Of a DNA stretch of 64,000 bases, positions 26,849-36,500 are shown in pieces (positions within the stretch are counted from its first letter, which is position 1; the number at the start of each line of letters is the position of its first letter). Source of the stretch: Polaribacter haliotis (GTDB lineage Bacteria > Bacteroidota > Bacteroidia > Flavobacteriales > Flavobacteriaceae). The translations under genes and the position numbers were made by a program. Below the pieces are notes generated by a model, which was given only the letters and a program-made list of their open reading frames with translations, did not search any database and was not told the origin of the DNA. The stretch is from the NCBI RefSeq assembly GCF_014784055.1, contig NZ_CP061813.1, positions 3,544,001 to 3,608,000 of the forward strand, written 5' to 3'.

Positions 26849-28258
26849 ATGGAATCAATAATTATAATCGTATTCGTAATGGGGTATTTAGCCATTACAT
26901 TAGAGCACAACATAAAATTAGATAAGTTAATACCGGCCTTAATTATGATGGCTGTTTGTTGGGCTTTGGTTGCACTTGGTGTAGATAATTTTACAACTTG
27001 GTTCGATTCTAGTAAACATGCTTTAGTGGATGGTTTTGGCAGTATGGTTCATGATGATAAATTGCATTTAGTTGAAGAAACTTTATTGCATCATCTTGGG
27101 AAAACTGCAGAGATATTAGTGTTCTTATTAGGAGCAATGACAATTGTAGAAATTATTGATTATTTCGATGGTTTTTCAACCATTAAAAGCTTTATAAAAA
27201 CCAAAAAGAAGACGAAAATCTTATGGATTTTTTCAATCTTGGCTTTTATTTTATCAGCTATAATCGATAACTTAACAGCAACAATTGTATTAATTTCTAT
27301 TCTTCAGAAAATTGTTAAAAATAGAGACGAAAGAATCTGGTTTGCAGGTTTAATTATTATCGCCGCAAACGCAGGTGGAGCTTGGTCGCCAATTGGAGAC
27401 GTTACTACAACAATGCTTTGGATTGGTAAAAAAGTAACTACTTTAAAATTGATAGAGTATTTATTACTACCTTCTTTATTATGTATGATAGTTCCAGCAT
27501 TTATTGCTTCTTTCTTACCAGCTTTTAAAGGAGAAATAGATTTTGAAGAAGAGGCAGATAAGCCAAAAAGTCCACATAGTGGAAGAATGTTATATTTAGG
27601 TTTAGGAGCTATTGTTTTTGTACCAATATTTAAAACAATTACACATTTACCACCTTATGTTGGTATGATGTTATCTTTAGCAGTTGTAGCAACATTTGCA
27701 GAGATTTATAGTAACTCTAAATTCTCAATTTCAAGTGTAGAAGGAGAAGAAGCAGAAGAGCATGCTTTAGGAGCACATCACAGTCCTGTACACGCATCAT
27801 TATCTAAAATTGAAATGCCAAGTATTTTATTCTTCTTGGGAATTTTAATGGCAGTTGCTGCATTAGAATCATTAGGAATTTTATTCAATTTTGCATCTAC
27901 TTTACAAGAAACAATACCAATGATGGGTACAGAAATGCATACTGCAGGAACTGCTGGAGTATCAGATTTAGTAGTTATGTTATTAGGAGTTGGTTCTGCT
28001 GTAATAGATAATGTGCCTTTAGTTGCAGCGAGTTTAGGAATGTTTTCTGAACCAATTGACAACGAATTATGGCATTTTATTGCATTTTCTGCTGGAACAG
28101 GAGGTTCTATGTTAATTATTGGTTCTGCTGCTGGAGTTGTAGCAATGGGAATGGAAAAAATAGATTTCTTCTGGTATTTCAAAAAAATATCTTGGCTGGC
28201 TTTAATCGGTTTTGTTGTTGGTTCTGCAACGTTTATGATTACAAGAACACTATTTTAA
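26849..28258 (+). CDS. nhaD: NhaD-type Na+/H+ antiporter
   Basis: This inner-membrane sodium/proton exchanger of the ion-transporter superfamily has 469 residues and about 12 hydrophobic segments. The two inverted halves each carry a membrane motif with Asp-Asn (IDNLTATIVLIS and VIDNVPLVAA). The histidine-rich loop (EEHALGAHHSPVH) between the halves is typical. The gene follows the dehydrogenase by 14 bases and is closed by a strong terminator. A sodium exporter fits a marine lifestyle. Confidence 0.9.
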   Translation: MESIIIIVFVMGYLAITLEHNIKLDKLIPALIMMAVCWALVALGVDNFTTWFDSSKHALVDGFGSMVHDDKLHLVEETLLHHLGKTAEILVFLLGAMTIVEIIDYFDGFSTIKSFIKTKKKTKILWIFSILAFILSAIIDNLTATIVLISILQKIVKNRDERIWFAGLIIIAANAGGAWSPIGDVTTTMLWIGKKVTTLKLIEYLLLPSLLCMIVPAFIASFLPAFKGEIDFEEEADKPKSPHSGRMLYLGLGAIVFVPIFKTITHLPPYVGMMLSLAVVATFAEIYSNSKFSISSVEGEEAEEHALGAHHSPVHASLSKIEMPSILFFLGILMAVAALESLGILFNFASTLQETIPMMGTEMHTAGTAGVSDLVVMLLGVGSAVIDNVPLVAASLGMFSEPIDNELWHFIAFSAGTGGSMLIIGSAAGVVAMGMEKIDFFWYFKKISWLALIGFVVGSATFMITRTLF

Positions 28259-28276
28259 TTATATAAAAATAAATTT

Positions 28277-28316
28277 AAAAATGTCATTTCATCTTTCCTT
28301 TGAAATGACATTTTTT
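28277..28316 (+). terminator. Rho-independent terminator after nhaD
   Basis: AAAAATGTCATTTCA and TGAAATGACATTTTT form a perfect 15-bp stem with a 9-base loop, followed by a further T. Confidence 0.92.
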
Positions 28317-28396
28317 ATGCGATATAAATTGATTCGTAAAATGAAACAATTTTAAAAAAGATTAGTCGTTAATATAAAGAACATAAAAAAATATTC

Positions 28397-29086
28397 ATGT
28401 TATCATTTTTTCAAGAAAATAAAGAATTGTTAGAAGAAACAGTTTCTGAAGAAAAAACATTATCCATCTACAAATTAATTATGGATGGTGGTTTAGGAGG
28501 GCAAATAATAATCGCCATACTTTTTGTTTTATTAGCAGTCGCTATTTATATTTATTTCGAACGATTTTTTGCAATTAAAGCCGCTTCGAAAGTCGATAAA
28601 AACTTTATGAATCAAATAAAGGATTATGTTTCTAACGGAAAATTAGAATCTGCAGATGCATTGTGTAAGAGTAAAAATACGCCAACTGCAAGGTTAATTG
28701 GAAAAGGAATCTCAAGAATAGGGAAACCATTAAATGATATAAGTACAGCCATTGAAACAGCAGGTAAATTAGAGGTTTATCAACTTGAGAAAAATGTTTC
28801 TGTTTTGGCAACAATTGCTGGAGCTGCACCAATGATTGGGTTTTTAGGAACTGTAATTGGAATGATAGTTGCAATTCACGAAATCGCAAATGCAGGTGGA
28901 CAAATAGATATAAAAATGCTTTCAGACGGATTATATACAGCCATGACAACCACAGTTGCAGGTTTAATTGTGGGTATTATTGCTTACATTACATACAATC
29001 ATTTAGTGGTTAGAACAGATAAAGTAGTCTATCAAATGGAAGCGAAATCTGTGGAGTTTTTAGACTTGTTAAACGAACCAGTATAA
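28397..29086 (+). CDS. exbB: MotA/TolQ/ExbB proton channel protein
   Basis: This is the inner-membrane channel subunit that couples proton flow to TonB. The protein of 229 residues has three hydrophobic segments (about 32-54, 133-157 and 174-196). The conserved block APMIGFLGTVIGMI and the TTVAGLIVG segment are typical of ExbB/TolQ. It lies ahead of exbD and a TonB-like gene, forming the energising system that the SusC receptors in this genome need. Confidence 0.93.
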   Translation: MLSFFQENKELLEETVSEEKTLSIYKLIMDGGLGGQIIIAILFVLLAVAIYIYFERFFAIKAASKVDKNFMNQIKDYVSNGKLESADALCKSKNTPTARLIGKGISRIGKPLNDISTAIETAGKLEVYQLEKNVSVLATIAGAAPMIGFLGTVIGMIVAIHEIANAGGQIDIKMLSDGLYTAMTTTVAGLIVGIIAYITYNHLVVRTDKVVYQMEAKSVEFLDLLNEPV

Positions 29087-29091
29087 ATAAG

Positions 29092-29145
29092 TTTAAGGTT
29101 TAAAGTTTAGAATTCAAAGTTTCCAGCCGAATCCTAAACCTTAAA
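29092..29145. repeat. Inverted repeat between exbB and exbD
   Basis: TTTAAGGTTTA (29092-29102) and TAAACCTTAAA (29135-29145) are perfect complements with 32 bases between. It could be an mRNA structure that tunes the exbB/exbD ratio, or simply a drift of AT-rich repeats. Confidence 0.5.
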
Positions 29146-29174
29146 TATTGAATTTTAAATTTTGAATACGAAGC

Positions 29175-29570
29175 ATGAATTTACGCGGAAGAAATAAAGT
29201 AGATCCAACATTCAATATGTCGTCCATGACAGATATTGTTTTCTTATTGTTGATATTTTTTATGTTAACATCCACTTTGGTAACAGTAAGTGCCATTGAT
29301 GTTTTGCTACCAAAAGCAGGAGGGAAAACAGAAAACAGCACATCTGTAGCAGTAACAATTACTAATAAATCGCTGTTTTATATCGATAAAACAAAGGTAA
29401 GTTCATCAGAATTAGAAAGTGCGATTTTAAATAAAGTGGGGACAGATAAAAAGAAAACGATTGTAATTAGAGGAGATAAAGATGTGCCTTATAAAAATGT
29501 GATGAAAGTAATAGACATCGCAAATAAGAACAAATTAAAAATGATTTTAGCCGTAAAAGGAGGTAAATAA
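29175..29570 (+). CDS. exbD: ExbD/TolR biopolymer transport protein
   Basis: This encodes 131 residues with one N-terminal transmembrane helix preceded by the conserved NMSSMTDIVFLLLIFFML segment; the Asp in MTDIV is the proton-carrying residue. The periplasmic domain (VVIRGDKDVPYKNVMKVID form) matches ExbD. It is 88 bases after exbB on the same strand. Confidence 0.94.
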   Translation: MNLRGRNKVDPTFNMSSMTDIVFLLLIFFMLTSTLVTVSAIDVLLPKAGGKTENSTSVAVTITNKSLFYIDKTKVSSSELESAILNKVGTDKKKTIVIRGDKDVPYKNVMKVIDIANKNKLKMILAVKGGK

Positions 29571-29575
29571 TTTTT

Positions 29576-29668
29576 TGGGCGTTTTAACGGGCTTTCATTA
29601 CTCGCTTTTTTTGAGAAAAACAAAAAAGAGCTCAAACATGCCATTCAATCCCTAACGCAAGTGCCTAT
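29576..29668 (-). repeat. Structured intergenic repeat, copy B
   Basis: It is an inverted copy of the repeat at 22,981-23,067 and sits between exbD and the TonB-like gene. The outer arms are GCGTT (29579-29583) and AACGC (near 29653-29657). They differ from copy A but are again complementary. The central T-rich hairpin is nearly the same in both copies. Confidence 0.75.
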
Positions 29669-29719
29669 TTAATAAAAAAGGTATAAACCAAATAAGACAA
29701 TAATTCTTTATTAAAGAGA

Positions 29720-30550
29720 ATGAAAATATTAGAAACAAGACATAAACGTAAATCAGCAGTAATCACAGCAATAATTTTAATGTTGTTGGTATTTGCAATT
29801 TTCAATTATGGAATGCAATATTTAGATCCGCCAGAAGAATATGGTTTAGCAATAAATTTTGGAGACTCTAATGTTGGAATGGGAGAACCTATTGTAAATT
29901 CAAAAAAAACAGCACCAAAAGTTGTAGAGAAAAAAGAAGAGGTTGTAGAAGAAGTAAAGGAAACTCCGAAAGAAATTATTAAAGAAGAAATTATTACAGA
30001 AGACACTACAGAAGATGTTCCTGTGGTTGAAAAAGTAAAAGAAAAGAAGAAAGAACCTGTAAAAGAAGTCGTTAAAAAGGAAGTAAAGCCTAAAGAAAAA
30101 CCGAAGCCAAAACCGTCGAAAGAAAATCAAGATGCGTTAAATAAATTATTAAACGGAAATTCTTCTGATGGAGAACCAAAAGGTGAAGGAGATGATAATA
30201 TAGAAGGGGTAAAAGGTAAAGAAGGAGGAGACCCAACTTCTTCTAAATATTATGGAAACACAGGAAGTGGTTCAGGAGGGAATTATAATTTAGCAGGAAG
30301 AAAAGCCTTGTCAAAACCAAAAGAACAACCAGATTGCCAAGAAGAAGGTATAGTAGTTGTAAGAATAACAGTAGATAAAAACGGAAAAGTAATTAGTGCA
30401 AGAGCTGGAGTTAAAGGTTCTACAAATACAGCTCCTTGTTTATTAAAACCAGCAAAAGAGGCTGCTTTAAAAACAAAATGGAATTCAGACTCTAAAGCAC
30501 CGTCAAAACAAACAGGAACTATTATTTATAAGTTTTCTTTGTCCAAATAA
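29720..30550 (+). CDS. TonB-like energy transducer
   Basis: The gene encodes 276 residues. One N-terminal transmembrane helix (about 13-33) is followed by a long Lys/Glu/Pro-rich linker (about 55-145) that can span the periplasm. A Gly/Ser stretch and a C-terminal TonB domain of about 85 residues (VVVRITVDKNGKV...) come next. It follows exbB-exbD and likely completes that complex, although repeat copy B lies between exbD and this gene. Two cysteines in the C-terminal domain (PDCQEE, APCLL) could form a disulfide. Confidence 0.88.
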   Translation: MKILETRHKRKSAVITAIILMLLVFAIFNYGMQYLDPPEEYGLAINFGDSNVGMGEPIVNSKKTAPKVVEKKEEVVEEVKETPKEIIKEEIITEDTTEDVPVVEKVKEKKKEPVKEVVKKEVKPKEKPKPKPSKENQDALNKLLNGNSSDGEPKGEGDDNIEGVKGKEGGDPTSSKYYGNTGSGSGGNYNLAGRKALSKPKEQPDCQEEGIVVVRITVDKNGKVISARAGVKGSTNTAPCLLKPAKEAALKTKWNSDSKAPSKQTGTIIYKFSLSK

Positions 30551-30614
30551 TATTTAATTTCATTATTTTTAGTTTTTATAATACCAAAATATTCTTTTAA
30601 GATAAATTAAAAAT

Positions 30615-31046
30615 ATGAAAATAGGAATTACTTTTAGTGCATTCGATTTATTACATGCTGGCCATATTACCATGTTAGAAGATGCAAAGCGTCAATGCGA
30701 TTATTTAATTTGTGGATTACAAACAGACCCTACAATAGATAGGCCAGAAAAGAATAGACCAGTACAATCTGTTGTAGAACGCTATATACAGTTAAAAGGG
30801 TGCAGGTTCGTAGACGAAATAGTGCCATATGCAACAGAACAAGATTTAGAAGATGTTTTGCGTTCTTTTAAAATTGATATAAGGGTCATTGGAGAAGAAT
30901 ATGCAAGTAAGCAATTTTCAGGAAGAAAATACTGTGAAGAGAAAGGTATAGATTTGTACTTCAATAAAAGAGAACATCGTTTTTCAAGTACTTCATTACG
31001 TAAAGAAGTTCAAGAAAAAGAAAATTTGAAAAAGAAAGACAAATAA
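30615..31046 (+). CDS. Cytidylyl/adenylyltransferase-family protein (TagD-like)
   Basis: The 143-residue nucleotidyltransferase has the HxGH motif (HAGH, 14-17), a RPVQSVVERY segment and a C-terminal FSSTSLR motif matching the family's ISTT.I(K/R). Length and order fit glycerol-3-phosphate cytidylyltransferase or FAD-synthase-like enzymes that activate a phosphorylated small molecule with CTP or ATP. The exact substrate is not evident. It lies 23 bases ahead of folC and may be co-transcribed with it. Confidence 0.85.
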   Translation: MKIGITFSAFDLLHAGHITMLEDAKRQCDYLICGLQTDPTIDRPEKNRPVQSVVERYIQLKGCRFVDEIVPYATEQDLEDVLRSFKIDIRVIGEEYASKQFSGRKYCEEKGIDLYFNKREHRFSSTSLRKEVQEKENLKKKDK

Positions 31047-31068
31047 GCTCCAGTTTTCTAATAACTAT

Positions 31069-32277
31069 ATGACTTACAAAGAAACTTTAGATTGGATGTT
31101 TGCGCAACTTCCAATGTATCAAAGAGAAGGGAAAACAGCTTTCAAAAAAGACTTAACCAATATTTTAGCATTTTCCAAAGAATTAAATTTTCCAGAAAAA
31201 AAGTTTAAAACCATTCATGTTGGAGGAACCAATGGAAAAGGTTCTACAAGCCATATGTTGGCTTCTATTTTACAAGAGGCAGGCTATAAAGTTGGCTTAT
31301 ATACTTCTCCACACTTAAAAAACTTTACAGAAAGAATACGAATTAACGGAAAAGAAATTACGAAACGAAAAGTTTCTTCATTCATTAATAAAAACAAAGT
31401 ATTTTTAGAAAAACAAAAATTGTCTTTTTTTGAAATGACAGTTGGTTTAGCTTTTGATTATTTCGCTAAAGAAAAAGTAGATATTGCAATTATTGAAGTT
31501 GGTTTAGGAGGAAAATTAGATTCCACAAACATAATCACTCCAGAAGTTTCTGTAATTACAAATATAGGTTTAGATCATACGCAGTTTTTAGGTGAAACAT
31601 TACCTGAAATAGCATTTGAAAAAGCTGGAATTATTAAAAACAATATTCCAGTTGTAATAGGGGAGGAACAAGAAGAAGTAAAACAAGTTTTTTTGAAAAA
31701 AGTAAAAGAAACAAGTTCTGATATTATTTTTGCTTCAGATATTAAAGAATCCTACAAAACGGATTTATTAGGCGACTATCAACAAAAAAACACAAAAACT
31801 GCTGTTGTTGCAATTCAACAACTAAAAGATTTTACAATTTCCCAAGAAAACATCAAAAACGGTTTACTAAAAGTTGTAGAGAATACTAATTTAAAAGGAA
31901 GATGGCAGATTTTGCAAGAAGAACCAAAGATTATTTGTGATACAGCACATAATAAAGAAGGTTTACAAATTGTTTTAAATCAGCTTGAAAAAGAAAAATA
32001 TGAAAAACTTCATATTGTTTTAGGAGTAGTATCAGATAAAAAAGTAGAAGAAATATTTCCTTTATTTCCCAAAGATGCAATTTATTATTTTTGTAAGCCA
32101 AACATCCCAAGAGGGCTTTCTGAAGAAGTTTTACAAGAAAAAGCAAAAGAATTTAATTTATTTGGAAAAAAATATTCTTCAGTAGAAAAAGCATATTCTT
32201 ATGCGTTAAACAATGCAAATCAACAAGATATAATTTATGTTGGAGGAAGTACATTTGTAGTTGCAGAAATAATTTAA
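31069..32277 (+). CDS. folC: Folylpolyglutamate synthase / dihydrofolate synthase
   Basis: This enzyme adds glutamate to dihydropteroate and to reduced folates. The 402-residue Mur-ligase-like protein shows the P loop GGTNGKGST (about 53-61). The substrate segment LYTSPHL and the metal-binding region IGLDHTQFLG, typical of FolC, are also present. The C-terminal ligase domain includes DTAHNKEG. It is full length. Confidence 0.95.
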   Translation: MTYKETLDWMFAQLPMYQREGKTAFKKDLTNILAFSKELNFPEKKFKTIHVGGTNGKGSTSHMLASILQEAGYKVGLYTSPHLKNFTERIRINGKEITKRKVSSFINKNKVFLEKQKLSFFEMTVGLAFDYFAKEKVDIAIIEVGLGGKLDSTNIITPEVSVITNIGLDHTQFLGETLPEIAFEKAGIIKNNIPVVIGEEQEEVKQVFLKKVKETSSDIIFASDIKESYKTDLLGDYQQKNTKTAVVAIQQLKDFTISQENIKNGLLKVVENTNLKGRWQILQEEPKIICDTAHNKEGLQIVLNQLEKEKYEKLHIVLGVVSDKKVEEIFPLFPKDAIYYFCKPNIPRGLSEEVLQEKAKEFNLFGKKYSSVEKAYSYALNNANQQDIIYVGGSTFVVAEII

Positions 32278-32295
32278 AATAAAAGTCATTTTTAT

Positions 32296-32326
32296 TTTGG
32301 AGATATTAAATTCTGTGTTATATTTG
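32296..32326 (+). promoter_or_regulatory. Promoter of tRNA-Val
   Basis: TTTG (32296-32299), a 19-base spacer and TATATTTG (32319-32326) form an ideal Bacteroidota promoter. Transcription would start a few bases before the tRNA at 32337. Confidence 0.85.
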
Positions 32327-32336
32327 CACCCGCTAA

Positions 32337-32414
32337 GGGCAATTAGCTCAGTTGGTTCAGAGCACCTCGTTTACACCGAGGGGGTCGGGGGTTCGAATCC
32401 CTCATTGCCCACCA
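32337..32414 (+). tRNA. tRNA-Val (anticodon TAC)
   Basis: The acceptor stem GGGCAAT / ATTGCCC, a D arm, an anticodon stem CCTCG / CGAGG with loop TTTACAC, and a T arm with TTCGAAT are all present. The discriminator is A and CCA is encoded (32412-32414). TAC reads valine codons GTA and probably GTN. Confidence 0.96.
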
Positions 32415-32418
32415 AAGT

Positions 32419-32449
32419 AAAATCCTACATAATTTGTGTAGGATTTTTT
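32419..32449 (+). terminator. Terminator of tRNA-Val
   Basis: AAAATCCTACA / TGTAGGATTTT form a perfect stem with a 7-base loop, followed by TT. It begins four bases after the CCA end. Confidence 0.9.
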
Positions 32450-32556
32450 GTTTTTAATAGTTTTTTAGAACTAATTTAATTAAGAATGTTATCGATATAA
32501 TTTACAATTGTTAAATTTCTAAGTATCTTTCCAAACAAACTAAAACTTAATTAAAC

Positions 32557-32814
32557 TTGAATATTTTTGAAATCATAGGTTGGATTGGATCTGCTCTTTT
32601 TATTGTTTCATATTTTCTCTTAAGTATAAATAAATTAAAGGCAGATAACATACCTTACCAATTAATGAATATATTAGGTGGTTTATGTCTTGTAGTATCT
32701 GCATATAGTACAAAAGATCGCCCAAACTTATTTACAAATGTCGTCTGGATGTTTATTGGACTTTTTGCTGTAATACAGATTTTAAAAAAGAAGGAAAGAA
32801 AAAAAAATAATTAA
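32557..32814 (+). CDS. Small membrane protein of the CBU_0592-like family
   Basis: The 85-residue protein has three hydrophobic segments (about 4-23, 37-55 and 60-78) and the pattern IGWIGSALFIVSYFLLS...LKADN, which I recognise from CBU_0592-like proteins. The only plausible start is TTG at 32557: an in-frame TAA lies at 32548-32550 and the first ATG would remove the first membrane segment. Function is unknown. Its stop overlaps by four bases with the convergent TetR gene. Confidence 0.75.
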   Translation: MNIFEIIGWIGSALFIVSYFLLSINKLKADNIPYQLMNILGGLCLVVSAYSTKDRPNLFTNVVWMFIGLFAVIQILKKKERKKNN

Positions 32815-33419
32815 AATACTGGTGTTTTAGTTAGTTTTAGTAGGTCTAACGCAGTTTTTTTATAATGATTTAGTTTCACTAGATAATCTTCGTCGATATC
32901 ATATAAAGACAAATAATAATATGCACCTTCAACAATGATAAAAATTAGATCTGCTGTTTTTTTTGCATCCTGTATATTTACTTCTCCATTTATTTTAGCT
33001 TCTTCAATTACTTTGCTTAGTAATAACCTTAAATTATCATGAAGTTCTCTATAAGCTGTTTTAATTTTTTTATTTCTAAAAATTAATGCAAATGAACTAT
33101 AAAATACGCTATCATCAATCAGCTCATTCCACTCTCGTGAAAATAAATTATCTACTAAACGTAAAATACGAGATTCTCCTTTTTCTATACAACTAGCGGA
33201 TAAGTAAATTTGATGGTATCTTTCTAAAATATAATTGATTAGTCCAAATATGAGGTCGTCTTTAGAATTGAAATAATGTAACACTAAGCTGGTGTTAACT
33301 CCCATTTCTTTAGCTACTTTTGCTAACGAGGCATTTTCTAACCCTTCTTTTTGAGCTACAACATAAAAAGCTTCTATAATCTCTTTTTGCCTAATATCCT
33401 TTAAACTTTTTCTTCCCAT
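32811..33419 (-). CDS. TetR/AcrR-family transcriptional regulator
   Basis: The 202-residue protein has a TetR-type N-terminal helix-turn-helix (about 28-52: ASLAKVAKEMGVNTSLVLHY). A helical ligand-binding domain of about 140 residues follows. It is divergent from the SusC gene at 33588, and a 20-bp palindrome lies between. By family logic it would repress both genes until a ligand binds, for example a breakdown product of the locus substrate. The minus-strand box TAAGTTTG (33426-33433) lies six bases before the ATG, which suggests an almost leaderless mRNA. TetR-type control of SusCD loci is less common than the usual sensor or sigma systems. Confidence 0.93.
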   Translation of the reverse strand: MGRKSLKDIRQKEIIEAFYVVAQKEGLENASLAKVAKEMGVNTSLVLHYFNSKDDLIFGLINYILERYHQIYLSASCIEKGESRILRLVDNLFSREWNELIDDSVFYSSFALIFRNKKIKTAYRELHDNLRLLLSKVIEEAKINGEVNIQDAKKTADLIFIIVEGAYYYLSLYDIDEDYLVKLNHYKKTALDLLKLTKTPVF

Positions 33420-33425
33420 ATTTTA

Positions 33426-33433
33426 CAAACTTA
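33426..33433 (-). promoter_or_regulatory. -7 box of the TetR-type gene
   Basis: The plus-strand CAAACTTA reads TAAGTTTG on the minus strand and ends six bases before the ATG at 33419. No clear TTG lies 19 bases upstream, so the promoter may be weak. Confidence 0.5.
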
Positions 33434-33469
33434 ACATAAACTTTACAATAATAGTGCTTTTTTTTTAAA

Positions 33470-33489
33470 TTGACTGAACGTTCAATCAA
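33470..33489. promoter_or_regulatory. 20-bp palindromic operator between tetR and susC
   Basis: TTGACTGAACGTTCAATCAA is an inverted repeat with a single mismatched pair. Its length and symmetry match TetR-family operators. It contains a TTG about 18 bases before TATTTTAT, so it could overlap the -33 element of the susC promoter. Binding would then block susC. Confidence 0.75.
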
Positions 33490-33587
33490 AATATTTTATT
33501 ACATTAGCCGCATATTATTTATTTAAATAACAGAAATGTAACTGTTTAAATTAAAAAGTTAACAAATCAACCTTAATAATTTTTTTT

Positions 33588-36500
33588 ATGAAAAGAGTAA
33601 CTAAGTTTTACGTCCTCTTGAAATGTAGAAGTAACATTAAAGTAATAAGTTTTTTATTTCTGTTACTATTTGCCCAACAAGGTTGGGCACAGTCAATTAA
33701 TATTACTGGTAGTATTAAAGATGCCGAAACAAATGACCCATTACCTGGAGCCAGTATTTTAATTAAAGGAACTACAAATGGTGTAGTTGCAGATTTTGAC
33801 GGTAATTATAAGATTACTGTTCCTTCAAAAGAGTCGATACTTAAATTTTCATTTGTAAGTTTTGAAACCCAAGAAATTGTAGTTGGAGATAAAACTACAA
33901 TAGATGTAAGGATGCAAGTAGATTCTCAATCTTTGGATGAAATTGTTGTAGTTGGTTATGGTACACAAAAAAAAGTAAATTTATCCGGTTCAGTTGAGGT
34001 GGTAGATATGCAAAAATTAGAAGATAGACCAACTGCAAACGTATCACAAGGATTACAAGGTACTGTCGCTAACCTTAATATTACATTTGCAAATGGATCT
34101 CCAGGAGGTAGTGCAAGTATAAATATTCGTGGTTTTACTTCTATTAATGGAGGTAGCCCATTGGTTTTAATTGATGGTGTTCCTTCTTCTGAGGACGATT
34201 TAACTCGTATGAATCCAGACGATATTGCATCAATCTCTGTTTTAAAGGATGCTTCTTCAGCCGCTATCTATGGTGCAAGAGCTGCATTTGGTGTTTTATT
34301 AGTAACGACTAAAGCTGGAGGTAAAAGTAAGATTACCTATTCCAATTCTTTAATTTGGGGTAAACCAACTATTACACCAGATCCTATTACAGATCCTTAT
34401 ATATTTTCTAGATTATTAGATATTTCAACGAATAACACACCATGGGATTATGTAAACTATTCAGATGAAACTTATGCTTGGGCTAGAGATAGATCGAATG
34501 ATCCAACAGTACCAAATGTAAGATTAGATCCACAGAACCCAGACAGATGGCAATATATGGGAGACACTAATTGGAATGAATATTTTTTCAATAAGTCTTC
34601 TTTTTCGCAAAATCATAATGTTTCTATGAGTGGTAAAGTACAAATAAATCCTGAAGAAGATAGTTCAAAATCTATTGGTTATTATTTATCAGCAAATCAT
34701 ACAGTTGAGAACGGATTAAATAGATTAGCCGAAGATTCTTGGGAGCGTAATGCAATTCGTAGTAAAATTAATATAGCACCTTACGAGTGGATGGATTTTG
34801 AAAATAATACATTCTTAACCTTCACGAGTAGAAATCTTCCTACATATGGACTTACTAATGTATATAATTTAAGACCAACTGATGTTGCAAAAAATCCTGA
34901 TGGAAGCTGGGCCAATACTAGTGCTGGACGTGCAGCAGCAAGAATGATTGATGGAGGTAAAACTAGAATTGATGATACTGGAATACAAACAACTAATAAA
35001 TTAAATTTTTATTTATTTAATAAAGATTTAAAACTATCTGCAGAGTATACTTATAAAAAAGATACAGACAGAAGACATTGGGATGGTACAAAATATAAAA
35101 TTGGATATGGGCCAAATGATATTAGAGAGCAAGTAAATGAAGATTACGCTTATGAAGCCTTAAGAGAAAATTCTTATAGTGTTTTAAATCTTTTTGCTAC
35201 TTATACTAAAGAAATAAACAAACATAATTTTACTGGACTTATTGGTTACAATAAAGAGGTAAATAAATTCGAATTTTTTACTGCTAACAGAGACGATTTA
35301 ATTTCTTCGGATTTGCCAAATATTGCACTAGCAACAGGAGAACAAACTGTAAGTTGGGGATATTCTGATTGGGCTTTGAACGGAATTTTCGGAAGATTAA
35401 ATTATATTTATAACGATAGATATATCGTAGAACTTAATGGAAGATATGATGGTTCATCAAGATTTCCAAAATCTAATCGATATGGTTTTTTCCCTTCTAT
35501 TTCTCTAGCATGGATTGCAAGTAAAGATCTAGACCAGTCGATTACAGATGTAATGAATCAATTAAAATTTAGAGTTTCTAAAGGATCTTTAGGAAATCAG
35601 AATGTTGGTAATTACGGATATATTAACTCTTTAAGTACTGGGCAATCGAGCTATTTAATAGATGGAGATTATCCAAAAGCAGTATATGCACCTGGGTTAG
35701 GTGTAAATCCAGATAATTATACATGGGAAAAAGTTGTTACCACAAACTTTGGAGTTGATATGAGCTTTTTTAATAGCGCATTTAATGCATCATTTGATTA
35801 TTACACACGTAATACAATAGGCATGCTTACTCCAAGTCAAGAATTGCCAGGTGTTTTGGGTACAAGTGCACCATTTGCAAATGCTGCAGATCTTCAAACA
35901 AAAGGATGGGAACTTACATTAGGCTATAAACATGTTACAGAATTAGATGGGAGTTTATTCAATTTTGGGGCATCTTTAATTTTATCCGATAGTAAAGCTA
36001 AAATAACTAGATTCGATAATGATGGGCAACTTTTTTCTCAATGGAGAGAGGGACAAGATATAGGTGAAATTTGGGGATTAGAAAATGATGGGCTTTTTGA
36101 AACACAAGAAGAAATTGATAATTTAGATCAATCATCAATTATACCATGGGGAGCTTTAACTATCGTGCCAGGTTGGCCAAGATATGTAGATCAAGATGGA
36201 GATGGGAAAATTACTAGAGGTCAATCATCTGCAGATCCAAAAGATTTAAAACTAATAGGAAATACACAACCAAGATATCAAATAGGTTTCAACATGAATG
36301 CATCTTGGAAAGGTTTTGATTTCAGTAGTTTTTTACAAGGTATTGGAAAAAGGGATTACTATCCAACAAATTATTTATTCTGGGGAGCATATCAGCAGCC
36401 ATATGCTAATATGTATCCACATTTACTTGATTTCTATAGAGGTACTGGAGATAGTGATGCTTTACGTGCTCAACATTCACAATCATATATTGATGCTGGT

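Noticed and set aside
29092..29145. A terminator between exbB and exbD
   Set aside because: The 32-base loop and lack of a T tract after the second arm argue against termination; the genes should be co-transcribed.
32297..32479. A 60-residue open frame across the tRNA-Val gene
   Set aside because: It reads straight through a perfect tRNA with its own promoter and terminator, and the protein has no recognisable feature.
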